A DNA stretch of 21,140 nucleotides, taken from Eikenella sp963548155. GTDB lineage: Bacteria > Pseudomonadota > Gammaproteobacteria > Burkholderiales > Neisseriaceae. The DNA lies in NCBI GenBank assembly GCA_963548155.1, contig CAUUTP010000030.1, positions 1 to 21,140 of the forward strand. Reading direction: 5' to 3'. Below, piece after piece: positions 14,305 through 20,349 of this stretch; the stretch's first letter is position 1; the number at the start of each line of letters is the position of its first letter. Below the pieces are notes generated by a model that saw only the letters and a list, made by a program, of their open reading frames with translations, had not been told where the DNA came from and did not search any database. A program made the translations under genes and the position numbers.

Positions 14305-15345
14305 TTAGACGAGTTGGTCGGGGTTCTGAGCTTTGGCACGGGCGGCATCGATGCTGATGATGCCACGTTTGAGTAGTGCCTGCAGGGATTGGTCGAGCGT
14401 CTGCATACCATGCGCCTGACCAGTTTGCAGGGCAGAACCGATTTGGGCGATTTTGTTTTCGCGGATCAGGTTACGCACGGCGGCGGTAGAAATCAGGATT
14501 TCGTGCGCGGCCACGCGGCCTTTACCGTCTTTGGTTTTGAGCAGGGTTTGTGAAATCACGGCGCGCAGTGATTCGGAAAGCATGGAGCGCACCATCTCTT
14601 TTTCGCCGGCGGGGAACACGTCGATAATACGGTCCACGGTTTTGGCGGCACCGGTGGTATGCAAGGTGGCGAATACCAAGTGGCCGGTTTCGGCGGCGGT
14701 GAGCGCCAAGCCGATGGTTTCCGGGTCACGCATCTCACCCACCAGGATGATATCCGGGTCTTCACGCAATGCGGAGCGCAGGGCGTTGGCGAAGCTGTGG
14801 GTGTGTTGGTGCAGTTCGCGTTGGTTTACCAGACACTGCTTACTTTCGTGCACAAACTCGATCGGGTCTTCGATGGTGAGGATGTGGTGATGATGGTTTT
14901 CGTTGATGTAGTTGATCATTGCCGCCAGGGTGGTGGATTTACCGGAACCGGTAGGGCCGGTTACCAGCACCAGGCCGCGCGGTTGGTCGGAAATTTTTTG
15001 GAACACTTTGGGCGCGTTCAACTCTTCCAGCGTGAGCACTTTGCTGGGAATGGTACGGAACACGGCAGCCGGGCCGCGTTCGGTGTTGAATGCGTTCACA
15101 CGGAAACGGGCGATGTTGGGCAATTCGAAGGAAAAGTCGGTTTCCAGCCGTTGTTGGTAGTCTTTACGCTGGTGGTCATTCATGATGGAAGCGATCATGT
15201 TGCCCACTTCTTCGGCGCTCATTTCCGGCAGGTTGATGCGGCGCACGTCGCCGTGCACGCGGATCATCGGCGGCAGGCCGGCAGAGAGGTGCAAGTCGGA
15301 TGCTTTGTTTTTCACGCTGAACGCGAGTAGGTCGGTAATCTGCAT
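14305..15345 (-). CDS. pilT: Type IV pilus retraction ATPase PilT
   Basis: Hexameric secretion-type ATPase that retracts type IV pili, driving twitching motility and, in Neisseriaceae, DNA uptake by transformation. The 346 residues are standard length. Motifs: ASDLHLSAGLPP (15-26), Walker A GPTGSGKST (130-138), Asp box LTIEDPIEFVH, Walker B IILVGEMRDPET, His box GHLVFATLHTTGA, and the C-terminal AVRNLIRE (near 280), the PilT retraction signature. The ATG at 15345 is preceded by GGGAG about 10-13 nt upstream. It heads a pilT-pilU operon. The upstream region is AT-rich; a TACAAT -10-like box lies about 55 bp upstream but without a good -35. Confidence 0.97.
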   Translation of the reverse strand: MQITDLLAFSVKNKASDLHLSAGLPPMIRVHGDVRRINLPEMSAEEVGNMIASIMNDHQRKDYQQRLETDFSFELPNIARFRVNAFNTERGPAAVFRTIPSKVLTLEELNAPKVFQKISDQPRGLVLVTGPTGSGKSTTLAAMINYINENHHHHILTIEDPIEFVHESKQCLVNQRELHQHTHSFANALRSALREDPDIILVGEMRDPETIGLALTAAETGHLVFATLHTTGAAKTVDRIIDVFPAGEKEMVRSMLSESLRAVISQTLLKTKDGKGRVAAHEILISTAAVRNLIRENKIAQIGSALQTGQAHGMQTLDQSLQALLKRGIISIDAARAKAQNPDQLV

Positions 15346-15533
15346 GGCGTTTGAAACTCCCTTTTCAGTAAATTTTTTTGCAGTTTTGCTAAAAACAGTT
15401 CATTGTAAATACAGATGGCGGGATAAATAAAGGAAAACTTGTATTTTCATGTAAAATTGGCGGTTATCTGAAACAGGATACAGGGTTTTGGCATGTTTCT
15501 GGCTATTCGCCGGGATGATGCCCAGTCAGCCAG

Positions 15534-15575
15534 AGGCTACCTGAAAATCCATTCCGTTTATTTTTCAGGTAGCCT
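15534..15575. repeat. Uptake-sequence hairpin between divergent pilT and the DHA2 transporter gene
   Basis: Exact AGGCTACCTGAA (15534-15545) and TTCAGGTAGCCT (15564-15575) with flanking A/T pairs. It lies about 190 bp from the pilT start and 50 bp before the transporter start, so it is not at any gene end; it would be in the transporter mRNA leader if that promoter is further upstream. The rest of the gap 15346-15625 is AT-rich near pilT, with no gene. Confidence 0.85.
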
Positions 15576-15625
15576 CCTGCAATCTACCGGCCAATCAAAC
15601 GCCATTCCAAACACCCTTTCTTATC

Positions 15626-17017
15626 ATGATGACCCCGCAACAAAAAGGCCTGGCCTGGACGGCAGCGATGGCGCTGTTTATGCAGTCGCTGGACGCCACC
15701 ATTTTGAATACCGCGCTGCCGGTGATGTCGGTAAGCCTGCACGAATCGCCGCTGCAAATGGAGCTGGCCATCATCAGCTATGCGCTCACTGTGGCCGCGC
15801 TGATTCCACTCTCGGGCTGGCTGGCCGACCGGCTGGGTACGCTCAACGTGTTCCGGCTGGCGGTAGCGGTGTTTGTGCTCGGTTCGGTGGCCTGCGCCGC
15901 TTCTCCCACTTTAAACTGGCTGGTGCTGGCGCGGATTTTGCAGGGTGTGGGTGGCGCGCTGATGATGCCGGTGGCGCGGTTGGCGATTATCCGCACCGTG
16001 CCCAAATCGGAATTGGTAGCGGCATGGAATTTGATGTCGATGACTGGCCTCATCGGCCCCATCGTTGGGCCGATTTTGGGTGGTTGGATGGCGGTAAACC
16101 TGTCTTGGCACTGGATTTTCTTTATCAATATCCCCATCGGCCTGCTTGGCATTGCTGTTGCCGGCCGCTATATGCCCAATGTGCGCACCGATACGCAACC
16201 ATTAGATTGGCAAGGATTCTTGCTGTTTGCCGGCGGCCTAGTGGGGATTACCTACGGGCTGGAGCTGGCAGCGGAAAACCTGCGCAACGGCAGCCGCTCC
16301 TTATTGATAATCGGGCTGGGCGCGGCGGCCATGTGGTTGTATGCCGCATATGCACGGCGTGCTAAAAATCCACTGCTGCCGCTTTCTCTGTTCCGGGTGC
16401 ATACTTTTAGCATCGGGCTGGCAGCGAACCTGATGTTCCGCGTGCTCTCTTCCGGCATTCCCTTCCTGGTGCCGCTGATGCTTCAGGTAGCCTTTGGTTA
16501 CAATGCCGAAATGGCGGGTTGGATGCTCGCGCCGGTGGCGTTGAGCTCGATTTTGATGAAACCGTTTACTGCGCCGATTCTGGTGCGCTTCGGCTATAAA
16601 GGCACGCTCTTGGGCGTGGCCGTGGCCATGTCGGCCGTGGTGGCCGCGCTGTCGCTGCTCGATTCGCGCAGCTCGATAACGTTTTATATGCTGCTGGCCA
16701 CCTGCTTCGGCCTGTGCCAATCCCTGATGTTTACTGCCATCAACACCCTTACTATCGGTGATTTGTCGAACGAAGAAGCCAGCGCGGGTTCGACCATGCT
16801 CAGCGTGGTGCAGCAGGTGGGTATCGGCATCGGCATTGCCGTGGCCGCCGTGATTTTGGGCGCATACCGCGCCGCCGTGGGCGAAACCGGCTCACTGCTG
16901 GAACAGGCCTTCAGCTACACCTACCTATCGCTGGCCGCCTTCGGCCTGGTGCTGCTGTGGCTGCTGGCCAAACTGCATGCCGGCGACGGCGGGCATTTAA
17001 ACCGCAAGGCTACCTGA
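15626..17017 (+). CDS. DHA2-family (EmrB/QacA-type) drug:H+ antiporter
   Basis: Inner-membrane MFS exporter, 463 residues, with about 13-14 hydrophobic segments as in the DHA2 family. Motifs: LDATILNTALPVMS (about 22-35, motif D1), GWLADRLG (64-71, motif A), RILQGVGGALMMP (103-115, motif B) and GLIGPIVGPILGGW (about 140-153, antiporter motif C). It most resembles MdtD-like members. The substrate cannot be told. Two ATG codons are adjacent (15626, 15629) without a clear Shine-Dalgarno. An exact uptake sequence lies inside the gene (16482-16493, read as Leu-Gln-Val-Ala-Phe), and another forms the last codons and the stop (17007-17018). greB starts 39 bp downstream. Confidence 0.9.
   Translation: MMTPQQKGLAWTAAMALFMQSLDATILNTALPVMSVSLHESPLQMELAIISYALTVAALIPLSGWLADRLGTLNVFRLAVAVFVLGSVACAASPTLNWLVLARILQGVGGALMMPVARLAIIRTVPKSELVAAWNLMSMTGLIGPIVGPILGGWMAVNLSWHWIFFINIPIGLLGIAVAGRYMPNVRTDTQPLDWQGFLLFAGGLVGITYGLELAAENLRNGSRSLLIIGLGAAAMWLYAAYARRAKNPLLPLSLFRVHTFSIGLAANLMFRVLSSGIPFLVPLMLQVAFGYNAEMAGWMLAPVALSSILMKPFTAPILVRFGYKGTLLGVAVAMSAVVAALSLLDSRSSITFYMLLATCFGLCQSLMFTAINTLTIGDLSNEEASAGSTMLSVVQQVGIGIGIAVAAVILGAYRAAVGETGSLLEQAFSYTYLSLAAFGLVLLWLLAKLHAGDGGHLNRKAT
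16482..16493 (-). repeat. Uptake sequence inside a coding region
   Basis: Exact TTCAGGTAGCCT within the DHA2 transporter gene, read in frame as part of Leu-Gln-Val-Ala-Phe in a membrane segment. It is the only exact Eikenella copy lying wholly inside a gene in this window. Confidence 0.9.
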
Positions 17018-17018
17018 A
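17007..17018 (+). repeat. Uptake sequence containing the DHA2 transporter stop codon
   Basis: Exact AGGCTACCTGAA. The gene ends AAG GCT ACC TGA, so the repeat gives Ala-Thr-stop, the same arrangement as at the end of rarD. Confidence 0.9.
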
Positions 17019-17056
17019 ACCTTCATCCGCACATTTGAACAGATTTGAAAGCCATC

Positions 17057-17548
17057 ATGAGCAACACCACCCCCAACTACATTACCCCAGTCGGCTGGCA
17101 GGCATTGAAAGACGAGCTCTACCGGCTGGTGAACAAAGAGCGCCCCGAAATCGTGCAAATCGTCAACTGGGCCGCCTCCAACGGCGACCGCAGCGAAAAC
17201 GGCGACTATCTCTACGGCAAGCGCCGCATGCGCGAAATCGACCGCTGCATCCGCTTCCTCACCAAACGGCTGGAAGCGGCGCAAGTGGTCGATCCCGAAA
17301 CCCGCGAAGCCACCGACCAAATCTTCTTCGGCGCCACCGTGGAACTGCTGCGCGGCAACGGCGAAGAGCAAACCGTGCGCATCGTGGGCGTGGACGAAAT
17401 CGACACCGCCCGCCGCAAAATTTCCTGGACCTCCCCGCTCGCCCGCGCCTTGCTCAAAGCCCGCGAAGGCGATGAAATTGTGTTCCACGGGCCGGAAGGC
17501 AGGGAAGAAATCGAAGTTTTGTCTGTAGCTTATGTGAAGATAGAGTAG
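17057..17548 (+). CDS. greB: Transcription elongation factor GreB
   Basis: Rescues backtracked RNA polymerase by inserting its coiled coil into the secondary channel and stimulating transcript cleavage. I take the ATG at 17057 (163 residues) over the in-frame TTG at 17045, as the protein then begins MSNTTPNYITPVGWQAL, a typical GreB start. The coiled-coil tip carries the acidic pair D44/E47 in NGDRSENGDYLYGKRRMREID (42-62), the GreB form of the motif. The C-terminal domain (about 85-163) includes FFGATVEL and SPLARALLKAREGDEI. It is 39 bp behind the transporter gene and may share its transcript. A minus-strand gene overlaps its last 95 bp. Confidence 0.95.
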   Translation: MSNTTPNYITPVGWQALKDELYRLVNKERPEIVQIVNWAASNGDRSENGDYLYGKRRMREIDRCIRFLTKRLEAAQVVDPETREATDQIFFGATVELLRGNGEEQTVRIVGVDEIDTARRKISWTSPLARALLKAREGDEIVFHGPEGREEIEVLSVAYVKIE

Positions 17549-17798
17549 GGGGCAGATATATCGTATGGGGAAAGAATGGAACTTCAAGTTCCACGGAATC
17601 AAAAATAAATTGTCCGTAAATATCTAAAAGCTTTTGCAGGCGATCTGCCGGCTCATCTTGATTGATAATTTCGGCAAAGAGGATATAACTCCGATCAGGC
17701 GTTATATTTAAAGAAACCGTAAGTTCACAGAACAAGCCTTCTTCCGGACGGCCTATGCTTGCGGTAATATTTGGATAGGTAGGAAGTTGATAAGACAT
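17454..17798 (-). CDS. Unknown protein, 114 residues, overlapping the end of greB
   Basis: Not recognised. The frame is open from the ATG at 17798, with a good AAAGGGG ribosome site about 8-10 nt upstream, which supports translation. Residues 1-77 look like a genuine soluble protein (for example NITPDRSYILFAEIINQDEP and LQKLLDIYGQFIFDSVELEVPFFP). Beyond about residue 82 the sequence becomes basic and low in acidic residues, exactly where the frame enters antisense of greB. The gene may therefore be 3'-truncated and now end by running through greB sequence. It might be a small orphan immunity-like protein; that is a guess. Confidence 0.55.
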   Translation of the reverse strand: MSYQLPTYPNITASIGRPEEGLFCELTVSLNITPDRSYILFAEIINQDEPADRLQKLLDIYGQFIFDSVELEVPFFPHTIYLPPTLSSHKLQTKLRFLPCLPARGTQFHRLRGL

Positions 17799-17916
17799 GA
17801 AAAAAGCCCCTTTGAATTAGCTTAATCAAAGAGAGCTAGTCCAGCCTTACAATGTAGATAATGCCTGTTTGGCAAAGATACCGTCAGGACTAGCCCCCGA
17901 CGGCGCGAAATATATA

Positions 17917-17944
17917 AGGCTACCTGAAAATTTTCAGGTAGCCT
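17917..17944. terminator. Uptake-sequence hairpin
   Basis: Exact AGGCTACCTGAA (17917-17928) and TTCAGGTAGCCT (17933-17944) with 4 nt between and TA-rich flanks (TATATAAGG...CCTTATAT), giving a stem of up to about 18 bp. It stands about 370 bp beyond greB and about 200 bp before the riboswitch promoter, so it could stop read-through into the thiamine unit. Confidence 0.7.
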
Positions 17945-18117
17945 TATATTGCCGAAAAGCGGTGTTGCCATGCTTAAACAATATCCGTTTTAGCCGGCTT
18001 GGTGCAGAGATGACGGCCATGCTTGGATGGCGTGCCGACAGGTATAAAACTCATTCCTACAAGGTTACAGGCTAGCTGGAATTTAGCAGGCGGCCTGCAA
18101 CGGAATGAAGGGATAGT

Positions 18118-18129
18118 TTCAGGTAGCCT
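18118..18129 (-). repeat. Single uptake sequence at the thiM promoter
   Basis: Exact TTCAGGTAGCCT, 17 bp before the TATAAT at 18147; it occupies the place where a -35 box would be expected. Confidence 0.85.
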
Positions 18130-18146
18130 TTCACCATGTTGCAGGC

Positions 18147-18152
18147 TATAAT
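18147..18152 (+). promoter_or_regulatory. -10 box for the TPP riboswitch and thiM-thiD
   Basis: A perfect TATAAT followed about 8-12 bases later by the first aptamer bases (P1 at about 18160). The -35 region (18124-18129, TAGCCT) is poor and belongs to an uptake sequence. Confidence 0.55.
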
Positions 18153-18159
18153 CTGCCGC

Positions 18160-18401
18160 CATTAGTCGGGGTGCCGCAGAGGCGGCTGAGAAAATACCCG
18201 TTGTACCTGATACAGCTAGGGGCTGCCGGCAATTACTATTTCCGCATCTTTTCGCTCCCAAAGTAGCATCTTCCGCGTTGGCAATCCTCGCAAGGGGTCT
18301 ACCTTGCTGCGGTTTCCACCTTGAATCTACCGCCTTGGGAACAAAAAATCCGCTTGGAAAAGTAATTGCCAACAGCCCCAATACTGGCGTAGGAAACTAT
18401 G
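18160..18401 (+). promoter_or_regulatory. TPP riboswitch (THI element) split by a 161 nt insertion in L5
   Basis: Thiamine pyrophosphate sensor upstream of thiM-thiD. The 5' half is at 18160-18218: P1 strand CATTAGT, CGGGGTG, a short P3 (GCCGC AGAG GCGGC), the conserved CTGAGA, ATACCC closing P2, and ACCTGATACAG starting P4/P5. The canonical 3' half, ACTGGCGTAGGAAACTATG, lies only at 18383-18401: CTG pairs with CAG (P5), GCGTAGG is the pyrophosphate-sensing side, and ACTATG pairs with CA(T)TAGT in P1. Removing 18219-18379 joins these into a normal aptamer of about 80 nt. A degenerate 3' end (GCCGGCAATTACTA, 18225-18238) directly after the 5' half is a much poorer match. Known: TPP aptamers of this form control thiamine genes. 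Inferred: the insert sits in the P5 loop and may leave binding intact. Confidence 0.8.
18219..18379. repeat. 161 nt inverted-repeat element inside the riboswitch
   Basis: The left arm 18219-18243 (starts GGGGCTG, ends ATTTCC) pairs with the right arm 18356-18379 (starts GGAAAAG, ends CAGCCCC): about 22 of 24 positions, with one CC/AA internal mismatch and one bulged A. Inside are further nested stems: TCCCAA/TTGGGA (18256-18261, 18335-18340), CCGC/GCGG (18273-18276, 18309-18312) and GCAAGG/CCTTGC (18290-18295, 18302-18307). The whole could fold as one long branched hairpin. No transposase gene and no clear target duplication beyond one or two bases. It resembles a miniature inverted-repeat element or a structured RNA; no second copy is in this window. 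Confidence 0.65.
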
Positions 18402-18431
18402 TAGGCGGCTAGGCATCAAACACTACAGTTG

Positions 18432-18443
18432 AGGCTACCTGAA
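18432..18443 (+). repeat. Uptake sequence within the thiM leader
   Basis: Exact AGGCTACCTGAA between the riboswitch aptamer and the terminator hairpin, with no inverted partner close by. Confidence 0.85.
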
Positions 18444-18491
18444 AGCACAGCTGAAGAGCCCGCCATATTCTCTTGATACAACACCACTTCT

Positions 18492-18519
18492 CGCCCGATC
18501 CAACAGCGGGCGTTTTTCT
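18492..18519 (+). terminator. Riboswitch-controlled intrinsic terminator before thiM
   Basis: CGCCCG (18492-18497) pairs with CGGGCG (18507-18512) over a 9 nt loop, followed by TTTTTCTT (18513-18520). It lies about 90 nt after the aptamer and 35 nt before the thiM start, where an expression platform is expected. An alternative partner for the 3' arm, GCCCGC at 18458-18463, can pair with GCGGGC (18506-18511) and would exclude the terminator; it is a candidate antiterminator. Confidence 0.75.
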
Positions 18520-18553
18520 TGCCCGTTCCGCCAACCACTAGGAATAAAGCAAT

Positions 18554-19354
18554 ATGGAAATCAAATATCTGGATCAAGTCCGCGCCCGTAACCCGCTGGT
18601 GCACAACATCACCAATATCGTGGCGGCCAATTTCTCGGCCAACGGCCTGCTGGCTATCGGCGCCTCGCCGATTATGGCCGACAGCGTGGACGAAATGGCG
18701 GAGCTGGCGGCAGTTAGCTCGGCAGTGGTATTGAACATCGGCACGTTGAACAAGCAAAAGGTGGAAGCCATGCTGGTAGCGGGCAAATCGGCCAACCGCG
18801 CGGGCGTGCCGGTGGTGCTTGATCCGGTGGGTGCAGGTTTTACCGGGCTGCGGCGCGAAACCACGGCGCAGCTGCTGGCAGAAATCCGCTTCTCCGCCGT
18901 GCGCGGTAATGCGGGCGAAATGGCGCACATTGCAGGGGTGGAATGGCATGCTAAAGGTGTGGATGCGGGCAGCGGCGCGGCCGATTTGCACAGCATCGCC
19001 CAACGCATTGCGCAGCAATACGGCTGCGTTGCCGCCATCAGCGGCGAAACCGACTATGTTTCCAACGGCAGCCGCACTGCCAAGCTGAATAACGGCACGC
19101 CGCTGTTCCCCAAAGTAACCGCGTCCGGCTGCCTGTTGAGCACGGTAGTGGGTGCATTTGCCGCTGTGGCCGCGCCGGAAGACTATCTGCACGCCGTGGC
19201 CGAAGCCTGCACAGTGTATGCCGTGGCCGGTGAATTGGCGGCGCAGGGCTTGCAGCCTGCGCAGAGCGGCTCGTTCGCATGGAAACTGATCGACAGCCTG
19301 GCCGCCATATCGGCGCAGGAAGTGGCGGCACGCGCGAAAGTGGAATGGATTTAA
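18554..19354 (+). CDS. thiM: Hydroxyethylthiazole kinase
   Basis: Phosphorylates 4-methyl-5-(2-hydroxyethyl)thiazole with ATP, the thiazole salvage step of thiamine synthesis. 266 residues, family length. Visible: NPLVHNITN (13-21), substrate loop GASPIMAD (36-43), VVLDPVGAG (87-95), RGNAGE (117-122) and the anion-hole region TASGCLLS (189-196) with the family Cys193. The ATG at 18554 has AGGA 10 nt upstream (18540-18543). The preceding terminator and TPP aptamer indicate repression by thiamine pyrophosphate. thiD follows after 23 bp. Confidence 0.96.
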   Translation: MEIKYLDQVRARNPLVHNITNIVAANFSANGLLAIGASPIMADSVDEMAELAAVSSAVVLNIGTLNKQKVEAMLVAGKSANRAGVPVVLDPVGAGFTGLRRETTAQLLAEIRFSAVRGNAGEMAHIAGVEWHAKGVDAGSGAADLHSIAQRIAQQYGCVAAISGETDYVSNGSRTAKLNNGTPLFPKVTASGCLLSTVVGAFAAVAAPEDYLHAVAEACTVYAVAGELAAQGLQPAQSGSFAWKLIDSLAAISAQEVAARAKVEWI

Positions 19355-19377
19355 CAGCTTAAATCAGGAGAAAACAG

Positions 19378-20193
19378 ATGACGCAAATTGCACAAGCCCT
19401 CACCATCGCCGGCTCCGACAGCGGCGGCGGTGCAGGCATTCAGGCCGATTTGAAAACCTTTCAAATGCGCGGCGTGTACGGCATGAGCGTGCTGGCAGCG
19501 GTAACCGCGCAAAACACGCTCGGCGTGCAGGCCATCCACGGCGTGCCGCTCGATATTATCCGCGCACAAATCGATTCCATCGCCGCCGATTTTCAGGTAG
19601 CCGCTTTTAAAATCGGTATGCTTGGTACAGCTGAAGTGATTGAATGCGTAGCGGAAAAACTGGCAGGCAAACCGTTTGGCCGGCTGGTGCTCGATCCGGT
19701 GATGGTGGCCAAGGGCGGCGCGCCGCTGTTGCAGCAAAACGCCGTCTCCGCGCTCAAACGGCATTTGCTGCCGCTGGCCGATGTGCTCACGCCCAATCTG
19801 CCCGAAGCCGAAGCGCTCACCGGCATCGACATCCAAACCGATGCCGACGCCGAACGCGCCGCCCGCATCTTGCAGGAAGCCGGTGTGCAAACCGTGGTGA
19901 TTAAAGGCGGCCACAGCGGCGAATCGCAAAGCGAAATCTGCCGCGATTGGGTGTTTATGCTGGATGGGCAGTTTACGCTGGAAAGCCCGCGCTTCCCCAC
20001 GCCGCACACTCACGGCACCGGCTGCACCTTCTCCGCCTGCCTCACCGCCGAGCTGGCCAAAGGCGCAGCGGTAGAAGCGGCCATCCGCACCGCCAAACAG
20101 TGCATCACCGCCGCCATCTCTCAGCCCATCAATATCGGCCACGGCCACGGGCCGGTAAACCATTGGGCGATGCGCGCAGAGTGTGGGAAGTAA
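19378..20193 (+). CDS. thiD: Hydroxymethylpyrimidine / phosphomethylpyrimidine kinase
   Basis: Two successive phosphorylations of hydroxymethylpyrimidine to HMP-PP for coupling to the thiazole moiety. 271 residues of the ribokinase-like fold. Motifs: AGSDSGGGAGIQADLKTF (11-28), VTAQNT (42-47), LDPVMVAKGG (105-114), VLTPNLPEAEALTG (136-149) and the anion hole HGTGCTFSA (212-220). The ATG at 19378 has AGGAG with 8 nt spacing. Co-transcribed with thiM, hence under the same riboswitch. No thiE is seen here, so the condensation step is coded elsewhere. A one-mismatch uptake sequence (TTCAGGTAGCCG, 19592-19603) lies inside the gene. Confidence 0.96.
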   Translation: MTQIAQALTIAGSDSGGGAGIQADLKTFQMRGVYGMSVLAAVTAQNTLGVQAIHGVPLDIIRAQIDSIAADFQVAAFKIGMLGTAEVIECVAEKLAGKPFGRLVLDPVMVAKGGAPLLQQNAVSALKRHLLPLADVLTPNLPEAEALTGIDIQTDADAERAARILQEAGVQTVVIKGGHSGESQSEICRDWVFMLDGQFTLESPRFPTPHTHGTGCTFSACLTAELAKGAAVEAAIRTAKQCITAAISQPINIGHGHGPVNHWAMRAECGK

Positions 20194-20217
20194 GCAGACA
20201 GCTTGGCTGTGTGCAAC

Positions 20218-20268
20218 AGGCTACCTGAAAAGCTTTGGCTTGGTTGAAATCGATGTTTCAGGTAGCCT
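20218..20268. terminator. Uptake-sequence hairpin terminator behind thiD
   Basis: Exact AGGCTACCTGAA (20218-20229) and TTCAGGTAGCCT (20257-20268), 24 bases beyond the thiD stop, with a loop of 27 nt. A one-mismatch copy AGGCTAACTGAA follows at 20286-20297; it is the last Eikenella-like copy in the window. Confidence 0.8.
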
Positions 20269-20310
20269 TTGCCTATATGACTGAAAGGCTAACTGAAACT
20301 CGATGTGCTA

Positions 20311-20349
20311 AAACAAACGGCTTGGAGCAAGATTCCAAGCCGTTTGTTT
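20311..20349 (-). terminator. Perfect 16 bp hairpin terminator of the aminodeoxychorismate lyase gene
   Basis: AAACAAACGGCTTGGA (20311-20326) and its exact complement (20334-20349) with a 7 nt loop. Read on the minus strand it begins within the TAA stop and ends with a TTTGTTTT run. Unlike most terminators here it contains no uptake sequence. Confidence 0.88.

Larger units (their letters stand above)
17799..18146. other. Gene-free region upstream of the thiamine unit
   Basis: No convincing gene. It contains an 8 bp inverted repeat GCTAGTCC/GGACTAGC (17835-17842, 17887-17894) with a smaller TGCC/GGCA hairpin inside. It also holds an uptake-sequence hairpin (17917-17944), a CATTCC/GGAATG repeat around 18053-18108, a 7 bp CCTGCAA/TTGCAGG pair, and a single uptake sequence (18118-18129) just before the -10 box. 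Short open frames here lack family resemblance. Confidence 0.5.

Noticed and set aside
18225..18238. Compact 3' end of the TPP aptamer directly after the 5' half
   Set aside because: GCCGGCAATTACTA lacks the conserved GCGnAGG bases, while a textbook 3' half exists at 18383-18399. It may still compete in folding.
17974..18381. Long minus-strand open frame (about 135 codons) across the riboswitch region
   Set aside because: It crosses the aptamer, the promoter -10 and the insert, starts at a TTG without ribosome site, and shows no domain. Better explained by the RNA element, although the part within the insert could be a coding relic.
806..20268. The repeated 12-mer as CRISPR repeats or insertion-sequence ends
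   Set aside because: Spacing is irregular, both orientations occur, and the sequence is the known Eikenella uptake motif.
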